DNA from: CAVSJA01 sp963728145
GTDB taxonomy: Bacteria; Bacteroidota; Bacteroidia; Chitinophagales; Chitinophagaceae
NCBI GenBank assembly: GCA_963728145.1
Contig: CAVSJA010000002.1
Coordinates: 248,001 to 312,000 of the forward strand
Reading direction: 5' to 3'
Length of the DNA stretch: 64,000 nt
Every line of letters starts with the position of its first letter. Position 1 is the stretch's first letter. The notes beneath the pieces were generated by a model, which saw only the letters and a program-made list of their open reading frames with translations, was not told the DNA's origin and ran no database searches. Shown piece after piece: positions 54,678-63,140 of this stretch. Position numbers and translations under genes: made by a program.

Positions 54678-54715
54678 GGTTGAAAACCCTCCGAGGGTTT
54701 TCAACCTTTAGTTAC
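54678..54715. repeat. GGTTGAAAACC palindrome between slipin and rtcB
   Basis: GGTTGAAAACCCTC and GAGGGTTTTCAACC form a near-perfect 13-bp stem with a 1-3 base loop, followed by TTTAGTTACA as in the tandem repeats at 53419. It may end or attenuate the slipin transcript. Confidence 0.75.
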
Positions 54716-54736
54716 ATGAACCATGAACCATAAATT

Positions 54737-56179
54737 ATGACAAAATTAAAACTATCAGGAAAAATTACTAAGATCAATCGGCCTACCTGAAGGACCGGTA
54801 ATCAGCATTGCAATGAATGTGATGGAGAAGAATTATAAACATCATTCACAGGAAGAGGCACTCGAAATTTTGAAAGCTGTAGTAGCGAATCCCGCAGCAT
54901 TTGTGGAAGACGCTGTACTGGCGCCAGTGGCGCAGCAACTCATGCCCAAACCTGTGATCGAAGGTGCGGAGATTTCTTTAAACCATACAGGAATTGCATT
55001 TAATGTATTCGGACAGGAATTCATCGAGGCCGGCGCAATGAATCAAATGTACCAGGCAGCGAAATTACCAATCGCGGTTGCCGGTGCATTGATGCCAGAC
55101 GCGCATGCAGGATATGGATTACCTATTGGTGGAGTGCTTGCAACTGAGAATGCTGTTATTCCTTATGGAGTAGGAGTGGATATCGGTTGCAGAATGTGCT
55201 TATCCATTTTTGATATCGATCCAAAAGAATTGATTCAAAGAGAACAATATTATACCCGTGAGTTGAATGAAGCAACATTGTTTGGTGGGGGAGAGAATTC
55301 AAAGAATCAACGGAGCATGAAGTAATAGAAAGAAAATTGTTTGATGAAATTCCTTTATTGAAAGGTTTGCAGGGAAGAGCAGCAAAACAATTAGGTTCTT
55401 CAGGTTCAGGAAATCATTTTGTTGAATTTGGAATTGTAGAGATCGATGAAAAAGATGAGGTATTGAATGTTGAACCTGGAAAATATATCGGGTTGCTTTC
55501 ACATTCCGGTTCAAGAGCATTGGGTGCAAATATCGCCAACCATTATACGAAACTCGCAAAGGAAAAAAGAAGATTGCCCGCTGAAGCGGCTAATCTTGCC
55601 TGGCTGAGTTTTGATGAAGAAGAAGGAATTGAATACTGGCTTGCGATGAACCTTGCAGGTGATTATGCATCGGCATGTCATCATGTAATTCATGCGAAAA
55701 TCGCCAATCAACTCGGAAGGTCTCCATTGAGAATGGTAGAGAACCATCACAATTTCGCGTGGAGGGAATTGGTGAACGGACAGGAATTGATCGTTCACCG
55801 TAAAGGAGCAACTCCTGCAGAGAAAAATGTATTGGGTATTATTCCCGGTTCCATGACAGCGCCAGGCTTTATTGTAAAAGGAAAAGGTGAGCCCGCATCT
55901 CTCGCATCTGCATCACATGGTGCAGGAAGAAAGATGAGCAGAACGGCGGCATTGAATTCAATTACAGAAAATGCATTGAGGGAAGCGTTGAAAGTTCATG
56001 GGGTGAAGCTCATAGGCGGAGGACTGGATGAAGCGCCTTTTGCATATAAGGATATTCATGTGGTAATGAATGCACAAAAAGCATTGGTCGATACCGTTGG
56101 ATTATTCTATCCAAAAATTGTAAAGATGGATGGCGCTGCACCGAAGCAGTGGAGGAGGAAGAGTGTTGAGGGTGAGTGA
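54737..56179 (+). pseudogene. rtcB: RNA-splicing ligase RtcB, two frameshifts
   Basis: RtcB joins 2',3'-cyclic-phosphate or 3'-phosphate RNA ends to 5'-OH ends using GTP and Mn. Three reading segments make one ~480-residue protein. MTKLKLSGKITKI begins at 54737. One extra A near 54777 shifts into GLPEGPVISIAMNVMEKNYK. One missing G in the G5 run near 55283-55287 shifts into EFKESTEHEVIERKLFDEIP. Active-site regions survive: MPDAHAGYGLPIGGV, GVDIGCRM, SGSGNHFVEFG, ENHHNFAW and the guanylated His in SASHGAGRKMSR. Either the gene is newly broken, or errors or slippage explain the shifts. Confidence 0.88.
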
Positions 56180-56185
56180 GTTTAG

Positions 56186-56282
56186 GTTGATAAGGTTGAC
56201 AGGGTTGACAAAGTTGATAAGGCTAATAAGCGAATGACTCCAGTCCTTTTCAACCTCGACAACTTTATCAACCCTGTCAACC
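56186..56282. repeat. GTTGACAGG minisatellite, facing arms
   Basis: Forward words (GGTTGACAGGGTTGACAAAG) at 56186-56222 face reverse words (CTTTATCAACCCTGTCAACC) at 56252-56282, between rtcB and the terminator at 56292. Confidence 0.85.
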
Positions 56283-56291
56283 ATACAGCTG

Positions 56292-56317
56292 AGCCGGGCG
56301 TCCCCGCCCGGCTTTTT
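56292..56317 (+). terminator. Rho-independent terminator after rtcB
   Basis: AGCCGGGCG / CGCCCGGCT stem with a TCCC loop and TTTTT tail. It closes the plus-strand RNA-repair locus. Confidence 0.85.
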
Positions 56318-56367
56318 GCGCGATTAGCGCTGGTAAGCTGATCCAAAATTGTAGAGATCTTTTTATT

Positions 56368-57274
56368 CTATTCTACAAACTTCGGAACATTTACATCCAA
56401 TTTGCAAACTTTATTCAATTGTTCAGCAAGATAAATACTCAACTCCGGAGAAAACGCTTCATCGTGCATATGCATGAAATAGTATAATTCTTTCAATCCA
56501 TTATCTAGCCAGAGTTTAATTCGCTTTACCCAATCATCGATACGTGTATAGTCGGTAGCATGTAAACTATTGCCTGTAAATCTTACAAAAGCGGTCGGCG
56601 TTGTCAACTGCATATGCAGGCAATCTCTTCTTCCTGCTGTATCCGTAATAACTGCTCCAATGTTCAGTTTCTTCAGATAGTTCAAATAATTCCTTGAGGT
56701 TGTCCTTCTTCTCGAACCAGGCCGGGTGCCTTACTTCCATGAAAAATTGAACATCTTCGGGAAGTGTTTCAAGAAACTTTAATAATTCATCTTTTCGTTT
56801 CGGACTAAAACTTTCATTTACCTGTACAAACACAGGTCCAAGATTTTTTCCAAAACCTTTTATCGCACGAATAAAATCAGTCATGAAAAATTTCTTCTCA
56901 CCAAGCTTGCCTGAATGAGTAATTCCCTTGTACATCTTCGGACAAAAAAGAAAATCCTGGCCTCCCGATAGCGATCGGGATGCCTTTGTCGCCCATCTCG
57001 CTGTTGCGATCGGTCCATATAGTTTGTGATGCATCGCATTTAATTCAATGCTGTTGTAATGCTTCACATAATGATCGAGAAATTTAGCTTCTCTTGTTCC
57101 TTTCGGATAGATCTTTCCAACCCATTCCTGTCTTCCCCATTTCGCACAACCAACATAAACCTTTGGATCTTTTACCGGCTTTCCTTTTAAGATCTTTTTA
57201 TTGAAAGCAGCATCAGGCGGAAGAGAAAGATCGATCTTATCCAGTTCCTTAATATCTACGCGACCGAATTCCAT
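56368..57274 (-). pseudogene. DUF72 family protein, frameshifted
   Basis: The first frame (57274 to ~56690; KVYVGCAKWGRQEWVGKIYP, HYVKHYNSIELNAMHHKLYG) and the second (~56700 to 56368; NYLKKLNIGAVITDTAGRRD, YTRIDDWVKRIKLWLDNGLK) join into a ~300-residue DUF72 TIM-barrel protein. One extra G near 56692 (TTTGAAC on the coding strand) breaks the frame. A TCCCGATAGCGATCGGGA palindrome at 56963-56980 lies in frame and encodes part of SRSLSGG. The family function is unknown. Confidence 0.85.
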
Positions 57275-57367
57275 TCAATTATTTTGGCGTCAAAGCTATG
57301 CCAATCAATAGATTCGATTTAGAATTATCACTATAAATGGCGAAGCCCCGAACTTGCTCCCGCCGAA

Positions 57368-57388
57368 GCCTCGGACTTGATCCGAGGC
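57368..57388. repeat. GCCTCGG / CCGAGGC palindrome
   Basis: GCCTCGGACTTGATCCGAGGC inverted repeat in the divergent gap between the DUF72 gene and a small membrane-protein gene. Confidence 0.6.
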
Positions 57389-57420
57389 ATGCCCTTTGTA
57401 TTAACAGGGTAAAATTGGTT

Positions 57421-57615
57421 ATGGAAAAGCGCATATTAGGAATTATTCTGTCTTTTCTGGGTATAGCGGGACTTATCCTTGCTGCCGTAAACTTTATGAA
57501 TGGAGGTGCGGGTACAAGAAATGTCAAAGAGATCGTTATTTACGGAACACTTGGAGCAATCTTCTTTTTTGCAGGTATTAGCCTCATCCGCAACACAAGA
57601 GACAAGGCGACTTAA
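57421..57615 (+). CDS. Small two-helix membrane protein
   Basis: 64 residues from the ATG at 57421 (MEKRILGIILSFLGIAGLIL). Two hydrophobic helices (~5-25 and ~40-58) flank a short loop (FMNGGAGTRNVKEIVIYG). A longer frame upstream reads through a palindrome and is rejected. Similar small inner-membrane proteins are common in Bacteroidota; no role is known. Confidence 0.65.
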   Translation: MEKRILGIILSFLGIAGLILAAVNFMNGGAGTRNVKEIVIYGTLGAIFFFAGISLIRNTRDKAT

Positions 57616-57650
57616 AATTTCAGGGGACTTTTTTCTACAAGTCTACTGGT

Positions 57651-58454
57651 TCATTGGAATTTCTTTTGGAGCTGATAAAGAACTTTTTTATCTGCATCCT
57701 GCATTAGGAAAGTGCTGTCCTGCATCCAGTGTCTTTTGAATGCGCGGATCACAGCAGTAGTATCCTTCATGTCATATCCGACAATTCGCAATGCAAGCAA
57801 GTGATCAAAATTCTCAGGCATTGCAATTCCTGTTGTATCGTCAAACCAATTTCCAAAGCTGCTATCGGCAAGCTGCTTCCAGGGAAAATAAATGTTCGGA
57901 TCTACTTTTCTTCCCGGTGCAATATCTCCATGACCGATAAAATTTCCCGGAGGAATTGAGTACGCATTTCTAAGATTGCCCAACAAAACGATCAATGAAT
58001 TTATTTGTGCCTCGGGGAATGGTTCAAATCCGTTATTATCTAATTCAATTCCGATACTTGATGAATTAATATCTGTTGTGTTTCCCCACTTGCTCAATCC
58101 GCCATGCCATGCACGGAAATAATCATGCAACATGTGATGCACTGTTCCGTCTTTACAAATAACATAGTGTGCGCTCACCTGTGTTCGTTTCAACGTGAAT
58201 GTTTTCAGTGTTTGTTCGCAACTGTTTTGTGCAGTATGATGAATAATCACAAAGTTTGGCCTGCGCATATTAAAATTCGTAGTACCCACCCAGGCACCTG
58301 CATACGGAATTGAATCTTTGAGTGGATATTGCCTCAATTGTTTAGCATAAACCTTCGCCTGTTTTTTATAACTGCGGTTGCTTGAGGCATAAGGATTATT
58401 GCCACAACTATATAAAAATCCAAATACGTAAATGATAACGAACAATCTTTTCAT
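57651..58454 (-). CDS. N-acetylmuramoyl-L-alanine amidase (AmpD/amidase_2 family), lipoprotein
   Basis: 267 residues from the ATG at 58454; the TTG five codons earlier is less likely. A lipobox YSC follows a hydrophobic stretch (MKRLFVIIYVFGFLYSC). The amidase_2 domain has the zinc-ligand context FVIIHHTAQNS, the central NSSSIGIELDNNG and GHGDIAPGRKVDPNIYFPW. It cleaves the bond between muramic acid and the stem peptide of peptidoglycan, here probably in the periplasm, as part of recycling together with the GH3/beta-lactamase fusion upstream in the genome. Confidence 0.9.
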   Translation of the reverse strand: MKRLFVIIYVFGFLYSCGNNPYASSNRSYKKQAKVYAKQLRQYPLKDSIPYAGAWVGTTNFNMRRPNFVIIHHTAQNSCEQTLKTFTLKRTQVSAHYVICKDGTVHHMLHDYFRAWHGGLSKWGNTTDINSSSIGIELDNNGFEPFPEAQINSLIVLLGNLRNAYSIPPGNFIGHGDIAPGRKVDPNIYFPWKQLADSSFGNWFDDTTGIAMPENFDHLLALRIVGYDMKDTTAVIRAFKRHWMQDSTFLMQDADKKVLYQLQKKFQ

Positions 58455-58542
58455 TAAGTTAATTTTCAATCTGGAAAAATATAAAATCCATCGCTTATGA
58501 TGGCATAATTTTTTGACCTTTTGACCTATAAAATCATGTGTT

Positions 58543-59121
58543 ATGGGAAAGCTAAGCGGAAAGAAAGTAGCGATAATTACCGAAAACGGTTTTGAAGAGG
58601 TGGAACTGACCAGCCCGAGGCAGGCATTGCTGGATGAAGGAGCAGAAGTACATATTGTTTCTCCACAAAAGGGAAAAGTGAAAGCATGGAATCATGATCA
58701 TTGGTCAATTGAATTGGATGTAGATGTTCCGATTGAAAAAGCAAGGGCGGCGGATTATGATGCGCTGGTCATTCCTGGCGGCGTAATGAATCCAGATAAA
58801 ATGCGAATAAACAATTCTTGTGTGGAATTCGCGCAGCATTTTCTTGAAACCGGTAAACCAATTGCTGCCATCTGCCATGGGCCGCAATTGTTAATCGAAA
58901 CAGGTGCACTCGAAGGAAGAACAATGACGTCTTATCCTGCAATCAGATCAGATCTGATCAATGCAGGAGTGAATTGGGTAAATAAAGAAGTTGTAGTTGA
59001 TCTGGGTTTGGTCACCAGTCGTAGTCCTGAAGACCTGGAAGCATTCAATAAGAAAATGATAGAAGAAATAAAAGAAGGAATTCATTCACCGGTGGTGCAT
59101 ACACCGTCGCCGAGGTATTGA
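58543..59121 (+). CDS. DJ-1/PfpI family protein
   Basis: 192 residues, type 1 glutamine-amidotransferase fold. Conserved Glu in ITENGFEEVELT and the nucleophile elbow AAICHGPQLL with the reactive Cys are intact, and the spacing matches PfpI/YhbO-type enzymes reported as proteases or glyoxalase/deglycase-like stress proteins. The precise substrate is uncertain. It stands alone, divergent from the amidase gene. Confidence 0.9.
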   Translation: MGKLSGKKVAIITENGFEEVELTSPRQALLDEGAEVHIVSPQKGKVKAWNHDHWSIELDVDVPIEKARAADYDALVIPGGVMNPDKMRINNSCVEFAQHFLETGKPIAAICHGPQLLIETGALEGRTMTSYPAIRSDLINAGVNWVNKEVVVDLGLVTSRSPEDLEAFNKKMIEEIKEGIHSPVVHTPSPRY

Positions 59122-59125
59122 TTTC

Positions 59126-59235
59126 GTAGGTTGACGGGGTTGACGGGGTTGATGGGGTTGATGGGGTTGACGGGGTTGACGGGGTTAATAAGGTTGTTCC
59201 TCCGCCGTAGGCGGGACGGGAATGCTGGGTTGATA
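59126..59235. repeat. GTTGACGGG minisatellite with a CCGCC palindrome
   Basis: Eight 9-bp words of the GGGTTGACG/GGGTTGATG type, then CCTCCGCCGTAGGCGGGACGGG (59202-59222) and one more word. The 59122-59382 gap holds no other feature. Confidence 0.85.
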
Positions 59236-59382
59236 TGGAACTCTCACTATTCATTTATGTAAATATCTTTTTCATCCATTTGAAAAAACAGTTCATTCAA
59301 CTGTTGCTGGTACTTTTTTGTCTCCAGCTGTAAACTTGCAGTTTATTTAAACCTTATTTTATTAGCGAAAAAAAATTGTGAA

Positions 59383-59928
59383 ATGAAAAAGATGCTTTTC
59401 TTAGTAAGCATGATGGTATTCTTATGTTCGGCAAGCTGCGATAAAAACGAACAGAATACGGATAACCCTGGCGATTCGCCAGTAACAGAAGTTCCCGATG
59501 AAATTGTGGGAAGTTGGGAACATGGCAGTATTGATTTTGTACGGTGGGAAAATTATAACGAAGGTTACTGGGCAGGAAGAAATGCAACACCTTCGAGAGA
59601 GGCAATGGTATTTAAAAAGAATGGTGATGCAAAGTTTTATCGATATGAATTTGCATTTGGCGTTTATGAAGAGCTGATTGATTGCACAGGCAAGGTAACT
59701 TTTAGTGCAGACGGAACTTTTACATTCCGTCCCACCCAGGGACGTAAGCGTTTCTACAATTCGCGTCATTCAGAAGATAATGTAGACAGAGCGCTTACCA
59801 GCGCAGAGTTGACCGACCCCGATATTGCAGGTAAGCGTGGTTATGTATATAATGGTACTACTAATCCTCCCTCAATAAAAATAACTGTACCAGGTTCTGC
59901 ACCTTATAATTGGTATAAGAAGCAATAG
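59383..59928 (+). CDS. Putative lipoprotein of unknown function
   Basis: 181 residues with signal MKKMLFLVSMMVFLCSASC, a clear lipobox. The mature part opens with an Asp/Asn-rich segment, then EIVGSWEHGSIDFVRWENY and FYRYEFAFGVYEELIDCTGK, a beta-rich lipocalin-like pattern (GSW near the start of the barrel). No catalytic motif. Outer-membrane anchoring is inferred. Confidence 0.7.
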   Translation: MKKMLFLVSMMVFLCSASCDKNEQNTDNPGDSPVTEVPDEIVGSWEHGSIDFVRWENYNEGYWAGRNATPSREAMVFKKNGDAKFYRYEFAFGVYEELIDCTGKVTFSADGTFTFRPTQGRKRFYNSRHSEDNVDRALTSAELTDPDIAGKRGYVYNGTTNPPSIKITVPGSAPYNWYKKQ

Positions 59929-59933
59929 TGTTT

Positions 59934-60036
59934 GGTTGACAGGGTTGACAGGGTTGATAAGGTTGACATTTTATGGTTTAAAACCTTAAATAGGGATTTA
60001 TTCGATCTCGAGTCACTAAGTAAGGTTTTCAACCTT
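59934..60036. repeat. GTTGACAGG words and GGTTTAAAACC palindromic element
   Basis: Three to four words at 59934-59966 are followed by a diverged copy of the element at 41250 (GGTTTAAAACCTT, GGGATTTATTCG, GAGTCACTAAGTAAGGTTTT). No gene is visible in 59929-60144. Confidence 0.7.
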
Positions 60037-60171
60037 CGCATAAAATCCTGGTTCAGGCAATATAAAACGACGTATTCAACCCACTAACAAGTCGCGTTCT
60101 CCGCCCCTCGAAGTGGATTCTTCAAAATAGTTTTGCGATAGTCGATGTTTCGACTAATTCAAAATGATTTT

Positions 60172-61698
60172 ATGAAGAAGGCGGGTCGAAAAGAATGGAT
60201 AGGCCTTGGGGTAATAGCACTTCCCTGTATGCTATATTCAATGGATCTAACCGTATTGAATCTTGCATTGCCACATCTGACGGCAGATCTTAAACCTACC
60301 AGTTCCCAGCTTTTATGGATAATAGACATTTACGGATTCATGGTCGCCGGTTTTTTAATCACGATGGGGACACTGGGCGACAGGATTGGCAGAAGAAAGC
60401 TTCTGATGATTGGAGCTGCTGCCTTTGGATTAGCATCCATATTTGCTGCATATGCGAATAATGCATGGATGCTTATTGCTGCACGCGCTGTTTTGGGTAT
60501 TGCAGGAGCAACTCTAGCTCCATCTACTCTTTCATTGATCAGAAATATGTTTCATGATTCCAAACAACGTACGTTGGCAATTGGAGTTTGGGTAACGAGT
60601 TACTCGGCCGGTGCTGCAATTGGGCCGCTCATCGGTGGTTTGGTCTTACAATATTTTTCGTGGGGCGCAGTATTCCTTATTGCCATTCCGGTAATGCTTG
60701 CATTAATTATTCTTGGTCCGATTTTGTTGCCAGAATACAAAGATCCAAATGCAGGAAGATTAGATTTATTCAGTGCCTTGCTGTCATTAATTGCGGTACT
60801 CATGATCATCTTTGGTTTAAAAAGGATAGCTGAACATGGTCCCGAATTGATTTCAATACTGATCATTGTTACAGGAATAGTTATCGGCTTTATGTTTTTG
60901 CAACGACAAAAAAAATTAGCAGACCCTTTGATTGACTTAAAACTATTTCAGTCATTTCGGTTCAGCAGTTCCCTGGTGATTTATACATTAGGCACATTCG
61001 TTGCATTTGCAAGTTTTACGTTTATTTTTCAATATATGCAACTCGTTGCGGGATTATCTCCCTTGCAATCCGGGCTTTGGTCAATGCCGATTTTCTGCGC
61101 TTTTATTTTGGGCTCACTTTTATCTCCCAAATTGGTTAATCACTATCATCCATTCAATATTATAATTGTTGGGTTAATAATGGCGGCATTGGGCTTTTTC
61201 CTGATCACCTGGGTTAACAGTTATAGCGGAGTCGCAATCCTGGTGGTTAGTGCTTTTATTTATAGTCTTGGGCTCGCACCTATTTTCACACTCACAACCG
61301 ATATCATTGTAAGTGCCGCTCCACCAGAAAGGGCAGGAGTGGCTTCCGCAATTTCAGAAACGGGTTCTGAATTCGGCGGGGCACTAGGCATTGCGATTCT
61401 TGGAAGCATTGGAATTTTCATCTTCAGAAAGGATGTTGAAAATAGCTTAGCCGGTAAAATTCCTGAGGATACTCTTTTATCTGCTAAACAAACGCTAAGC
61501 GCCGCAATAATTGAAGCGGAGAATCTTTCTTCCGGTCAAAGTAATGCGCTTATTTCAACCGCGAAACTCGCATTCGTTTCGGGAATGAAAGCAGCTGCTA
61601 TTGTCTGTGCGGTTTTGGTCTTACTGATGGCATTTCTTATGTGGATCAGGATGAAAAAGGAGAAACAAGATCCGGTACGCTTAAATCTTGCAAAATGA
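60172..61698 (+). CDS. MFS exporter, DHA2 (14-helix) family
   Basis: About 508 residues from the ATG at 60172; ATG at 60145 is in frame. Fourteen hydrophobic helices. The motif SMDLTVLNLALP in helix 1 and motif A GTLGDRIGRRKLLM between helices 2 and 3 place it with QacA/SmvA/EmrB-like drug:H+ antiporters. Motif C-like GIAGATLAPSTLSLI and ISETGSEFGGALG occur later. Probably exports a toxic amphipathic compound; no regulator is adjacent. It overlaps the next gene by 4 nt (ATGA). Confidence 0.9.
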   Translation: MKKAGRKEWIGLGVIALPCMLYSMDLTVLNLALPHLTADLKPTSSQLLWIIDIYGFMVAGFLITMGTLGDRIGRRKLLMIGAAAFGLASIFAAYANNAWMLIAARAVLGIAGATLAPSTLSLIRNMFHDSKQRTLAIGVWVTSYSAGAAIGPLIGGLVLQYFSWGAVFLIAIPVMLALIILGPILLPEYKDPNAGRLDLFSALLSLIAVLMIIFGLKRIAEHGPELISILIIVTGIVIGFMFLQRQKKLADPLIDLKLFQSFRFSSSLVIYTLGTFVAFASFTFIFQYMQLVAGLSPLQSGLWSMPIFCAFILGSLLSPKLVNHYHPFNIIIVGLIMAALGFFLITWVNSYSGVAILVVSAFIYSLGLAPIFTLTTDIIVSAAPPERAGVASAISETGSEFGGALGIAILGSIGIFIFRKDVENSLAGKIPEDTLLSAKQTLSAAIIEAENLSSGQSNALISTAKLAFVSGMKAAAIVCAVLVLLMAFLMWIRMKKEKQDPVRLNLAK

Positions 61699-62201
61699 AA
61701 AAATTCACAACGGTATTTATCCTTCGTTTCTTGATTTGTTTGGGATGCGGTAATTCAAGCAATGAGATTAATTCAAATCAAAACATGATTTCAAAAGTTA
61801 ACGATATGACCTATCCTGTAAAAAATATCAGCGTTTCAATAGAAATGCCTGCTGAATCAGTATACCAGTTCGCATCGAATCCAGAAAATTTTCCAAAATG
61901 GGTGGCTTTCGTAAAATCGATCGCAAAGCAGGGAGAATTTTGGATTGGTAAAACCGACCTCGGCGAAATAAAATTCAAGTTTTCTCCGCAGAACAATTTC
62001 TTTGTTTTAGACCATCAGGTAACACTTTCTTCTGGCGAAACGGTCAACAATCCATTGAGGATTGTGGCCAATAATAAAGGCTGCGAAGTAATTTTTACTT
62101 TGTTTCGCTTGCCCAATAGAACAGATGAAGAATTCAATGCCGATGCCAAAGCCGTAACAGCAGACTTGCAAAAACTAAAGACTTTAATGGAAATGAATTA
62201 G
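61695..62201 (+). CDS. Lipoprotein with SRPBCC-like domain
   Basis: 168 residues. Its ATG overlaps the MFS stop (ATGA at 61695-61698), so translation is coupled. A lipobox LGCG follows MKKFTTVFILRFLICLGCG. The body (ISVSIEMPAESVYQFASNPE, FPKWVAFVKSIAKQ) matches the START/polyketide-cyclase (SRPBCC) fold, which binds hydrophobic ligands. Coupling to an exporter suggests the two share a ligand, but that is inference. Confidence 0.75.
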   Translation: MKKFTTVFILRFLICLGCGNSSNEINSNQNMISKVNDMTYPVKNISVSIEMPAESVYQFASNPENFPKWVAFVKSIAKQGEFWIGKTDLGEIKFKFSPQNNFFVLDHQVTLSSGETVNNPLRIVANNKGCEVIFTLFRLPNRTDEEFNADAKAVTADLQKLKTLMEMN

Positions 62202-62256
62202 GAACTGAATCATTCCCCAGATTCGCACGGCATTTGTTTTGAGTTAGTAATCAATT

Positions 62257-62985
62257 ATGCCAGAGGGTCCTTCGATAGTTATACTCAAAGAAGCCGTACA
62301 GCCATTCAAAGGCAAAAAACCTTTAGAAATCTCCGGCAATACAAAAGTTGAGCTCACCAGGGTAGGGAACCAAAAAATCACTGATTTCAAAAGCTGGGGA
62401 AAACATTTTTTAATTTGTTTCGGTACCCTTACGTTGCGTATTCACTTTTTACTGTTTGGAAGTTATCGTATCAATGAAACAAGAAATGCAAAACCAAGAT
62501 TGCATATCAAATTTCGCAATGGTGAATTGAATTTCTATGCATGTGCGGTAAAACTAATTGAAGAAGATCTCAATGAGGTCTATGATTGGACTGCAGATGT
62601 GATGAATGATGGCTGGAGTCCACAGAAGGCCCGGGCCAAACTAAAGGCTAAACCGAAAATGCTTGTTTGTGATGCTTTATTGGACCAGAATATTTTTTCC
62701 GGCTCAGGTAATATCATTAAGAATGAAGTGTTGTTCCGTATCAAAGTTCATCCCAAAACAAAAGTTGGAAAACTTCCGCCTGCAAAACTTTCCGAATTGA
62801 TACGCGAAGCACGCAATTATAGTTTTGATTTTTTAAAATGGAAAAAAGCTTTTGTATTAAAGAAGCACTGGCTCGCGCATACGAAGCGAACCTGTCCTCG
62901 CTGCAACATTCCACTAATTAAGGAACAAACCGGCAAAACAAAACGCAGAACGTTTTTTTGCAACAACTGCCAGAAACTTTATTAG
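62257..62985 (+). CDS. Fpg/Nei family DNA glycosylase
   Basis: 242 residues. The N terminus PEGPS gives the catalytic Pro2 and Glu3 after Met removal, a Lys lies in the expected beta-strand region (KSWGKHFLICF), the helix-two-turn-helix region is LLDQNIFSGSGNIIKNEVLF, and a C-terminal zinc finger has Cys213, Cys216, Cys235 and Cys238. It removes oxidised bases with AP-lyase activity. It is closer to endonuclease VIII-like proteins than to MutM by length and finger sequence. Confidence 0.92.
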   Translation: MPEGPSIVILKEAVQPFKGKKPLEISGNTKVELTRVGNQKITDFKSWGKHFLICFGTLTLRIHFLLFGSYRINETRNAKPRLHIKFRNGELNFYACAVKLIEEDLNEVYDWTADVMNDGWSPQKARAKLKAKPKMLVCDALLDQNIFSGSGNIIKNEVLFRIKVHPKTKVGKLPPAKLSELIREARNYSFDFLKWKKAFVLKKHWLAHTKRTCPRCNIPLIKEQTGKTKRRTFFCNNCQKLY

Positions 62986-63103
62986 CAATAGGCAATAGCC
63001 AATTGGCAATGGGCAATTGCAATGGGCAAACTGTGGCTGAAATTTGTCTATTGCTTATTGCCTATTGCTCATTGCCCATTGCCCATTGCCAATTGCTCCC
63101 TGT
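62983..63103. repeat. GGCAATTG/GGCAATA word repeat, facing arms
   Basis: AGCAATAGGCAATAGCCAAT-type words from 62983 face the complement (TTGCCTATTGCTCATTGCCC) from 63053 to 63103. The forward arm begins at the glycosylase stop codon, which may itself lie in the repeat. Confidence 0.8.
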
Positions 63104-63140
63104 TGGTACAGCGTTTGTGCCGTTATACCAAACAATTCCG

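Noticed and set aside
53649..54704. 351-codon minus-strand ORF
   Set aside because: It is the antisense shadow of slipin, which has strong family motifs on the plus strand.
26231..59966. Tandem 9-bp arrays as CRISPR
   Set aside because: Units are 9 bp with no spacers and no cas genes are near.
62958..63140. N-terminal extension of the 95-residue protein
   Set aside because: It is translated GGCAATTG repeat; the ATG at 63141 is preferred.
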